Part shown: positions 63,068 to 64,000 of the stretch, piece by piece | How the letters are laid out: each line of letters begins with the position of its first letter | How positions within the stretch are numbered: the stretch's first letter is position 1 | NCBI GenBank assembly: GCA_963828555.1 | Contig: CAWHEL010000002.1 | Coordinates: 1,736,001-1,800,000 of the forward strand | DNA length: 64,000 nt | Direction: 5' to 3' | Source of the DNA: JADJPO01 sp963828555 | GTDB taxonomy: Bacteria; Actinomycetota; Actinomycetes; Actinomycetales; Kineosporiaceae | Notes under the pieces: generated by a model | The model's database searches: none | The model's input: only the letters and a program-made list of their open reading frames with translations | Told to the model about the DNA's origin: nothing | Program-made: the position numbers and the translations under genes

Positions 63068-64000
63068 TCACCATCCGCTGGATCTGGTTGGTGCCCTCGA
63101 AGATCTGCATCACCTTGGCCTCGCGCATGAACCGCTCGACCGGGAAGTCGCGGGTGTAGCCGGCTCCGCCGAACACCTGGACGGCGTTCGTGGTCACCGA
63201 CATCGCGGCATCGGTGGCGACCAGTTTGGCGATCGCGGCCTGGCGCGCGTACGGCCGGCCGGCGTCGCGCAGCCGGGCCGCATGCAGATAGGTGGCCCGG
63301 GCCGACTCGACGGCCGCGGCCATGTCGGCGAGCAGGAAGGCCAGGCCCTGGTGCTCGATCACCGCGCGCCCGAACGTCTCGCGCTCCTTCGCATACGCCA
63401 CCGCGTGGTCCAGTGCCGACTGGGCCAGGCCGACCGCCACCGCGCTGACCCCGAGCCGGCCCGAGTCGAGCGCTGCCAGCGCGATCGGCAGACCCTGCCC
63501 GGGCGCGCCGATCATCGAGGCGCTGTCCAGGGCGACGTCGTCGAGGGTCATCGTCGTGGTGTGCGAGGCGTTCAGGCCCATCTTCTCCTCGGGCGGGGAG
63601 GAGCTCAGCCCTGGTGTGTCGGCGGGCACGTGGAAGCAGGAGATGCCCCGACCCCCGTCGTCGGAGGTGCGCAGGAACATCGTGTAATAGTCGGCGTTGC
63701 CGCCGTGGGTGACCCACGCCTTGGACCCGTTGGCCAGCCAACGCCCGGCCACCTCGGGCCCGCCGAGCCGTGGCTCGGCCCGGGCGGCCACCGCGGCCGG
63801 ATCGGACCCGGCGTGCGCCTCGGAGAGGCAGTAGGCGCCGAGCCAGCCGCCGTCCACCATGCGGGGCAACAGCTCTGCCCGCTGGGCCGGGGCGCCGAAC
63901 TGCTCCACCGGGAAGGCGCTCAGGGTGTGCACGCTGACCCCGAGCGCCACGCTGGCCCAGCGCATGGCCAACTCCTCGACCGCCTGCAGGTACACCGCGT
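63042..64000 (-). CDS. acyl-CoA dehydrogenase, partial at window edge
   Basis: The C-terminal 319 or so residues are in view; the start lies beyond 64000. Motifs: LGAYCLSEAHAGSDPAAV (FAD and substrate), GSKAWVTHGGNADYY, GRLGVSAVAVGLAQSALDHAVAYAKERETFG, and the tail GGAGYTRDFPVERFMREAKVMQIFEGTNQIQR, with the catalytic-site glutamate in FEGT. It oxidises acyl-CoA to enoyl-CoA and passes electrons to ETF. Chain length cannot be read. Confidence 0.94.
   Translation of the reverse strand, partial: AVYLQAVEELAMRWASVALGVSVHTLSAFPVEQFGAPAQRAELLPRMVDGGWLGAYCLSEAHAGSDPAAVAARAEPRLGGPEVAGRWLANGSKAWVTHGGNADYYTMFLRTSDDGGRGISCFHVPADTPGLSSSPPEEKMGLNASHTTTMTLDDVALDSASMIGAPGQGLPIALAALDSGRLGVSAVAVGLAQSALDHAVAYAKERETFGRAVIEHQGLAFLLADMAAAVESARATYLHAARLRDAGRPYARQAAIAKLVATDAAMSVTTNAVQVFGGAGYTRDFPVERFMREAKVMQIFEGTNQIQRMVISRHLARG

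Overview
The window is high-GC DNA with frequent GTG starts, ATGA/GTGA stop-start overlaps and leaderless-looking promoters. It also has an arsenate reductase resembling the mycothiol-dependent ArsC of Corynebacterium and an ECF41-type sigma factor. Together these point to an actinomycete (Actinomycetota) chromosome. I cannot name the genus.

Layout. (1) 1-14.3 kb is a decayed integrative element. It carries the C-terminal end of a tyrosine recombinase, an excisionase-like HTH gene, a small toxin-antitoxin-like pair and a MobF/TrwC relaxase broken by several frameshifts. These are followed by an arsenic resistance island: arsR, a DUF318 permease, a thioredoxin-like protein, then leftward aqpS-arsC-trxB, then rightward arsR-arsC fusion, a second arsC, arsD, arsA and an EamA transporter. 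It ends at a 43-bp copy of the 3' part of tRNA-Arg(ACG), the probable attachment site. (2) 14.3-19.4 kb holds a four-gene metabolic cassette (PLP-dependent Cys/Met enzyme, XRE-cupin regulator, ABM-like protein, RidA). An IS1634-like element splits it, and a second, degenerate tRNA-Arg 3' copy lies beyond it. (3) 19.4-28.7 kb is a graveyard of IS66 and IS256 remnants, a broken DUF4143 ATPase, two cupin genes (one of clearly low GC) and an ECF41 operon whose sigma gene has one in-frame TGA. (4) 28.7-64 kb looks like stable chromosome with mostly intact genes.

The stable part includes: a sugar/polyol catabolic pair (TIM-barrel isomerase and Gfo/Idh/MocA dehydrogenase) behind two LacI-like operators, with a regulator remnant divergent to it; purU; a molybdopterin oxidoreductase with arfB; a secreted S8 protease with a tryptophan-repeat tail; three c-di-GMP proteins, one of which joins membrane, GGDEF, EAL and GNAT-like parts; a second carbohydrate block (two Gfo/Idh/MocA proteins, an SDR and a PfkB kinase); a MerR regulator with an unknown C-terminal domain; a secreted oxidation block (PQQ-type sugar dehydrogenase, multicopper oxidase, intradiol dioxygenase); a two-component system; and a partial acyl-CoA dehydrogenase at the right edge.

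The two most distinctive items are the GGDEF-EAL-GNAT fusion at 46942-50283 and the arsenic island, which has arsD and arsA but no ArsB or Acr3 pump in view. Nearly all lesions lie in the mobile region (1-28.7 kb); only two short truncated remnants were seen to the right of it. That favours real decay there, although single-base assembly errors cannot be excluded from sequence alone.
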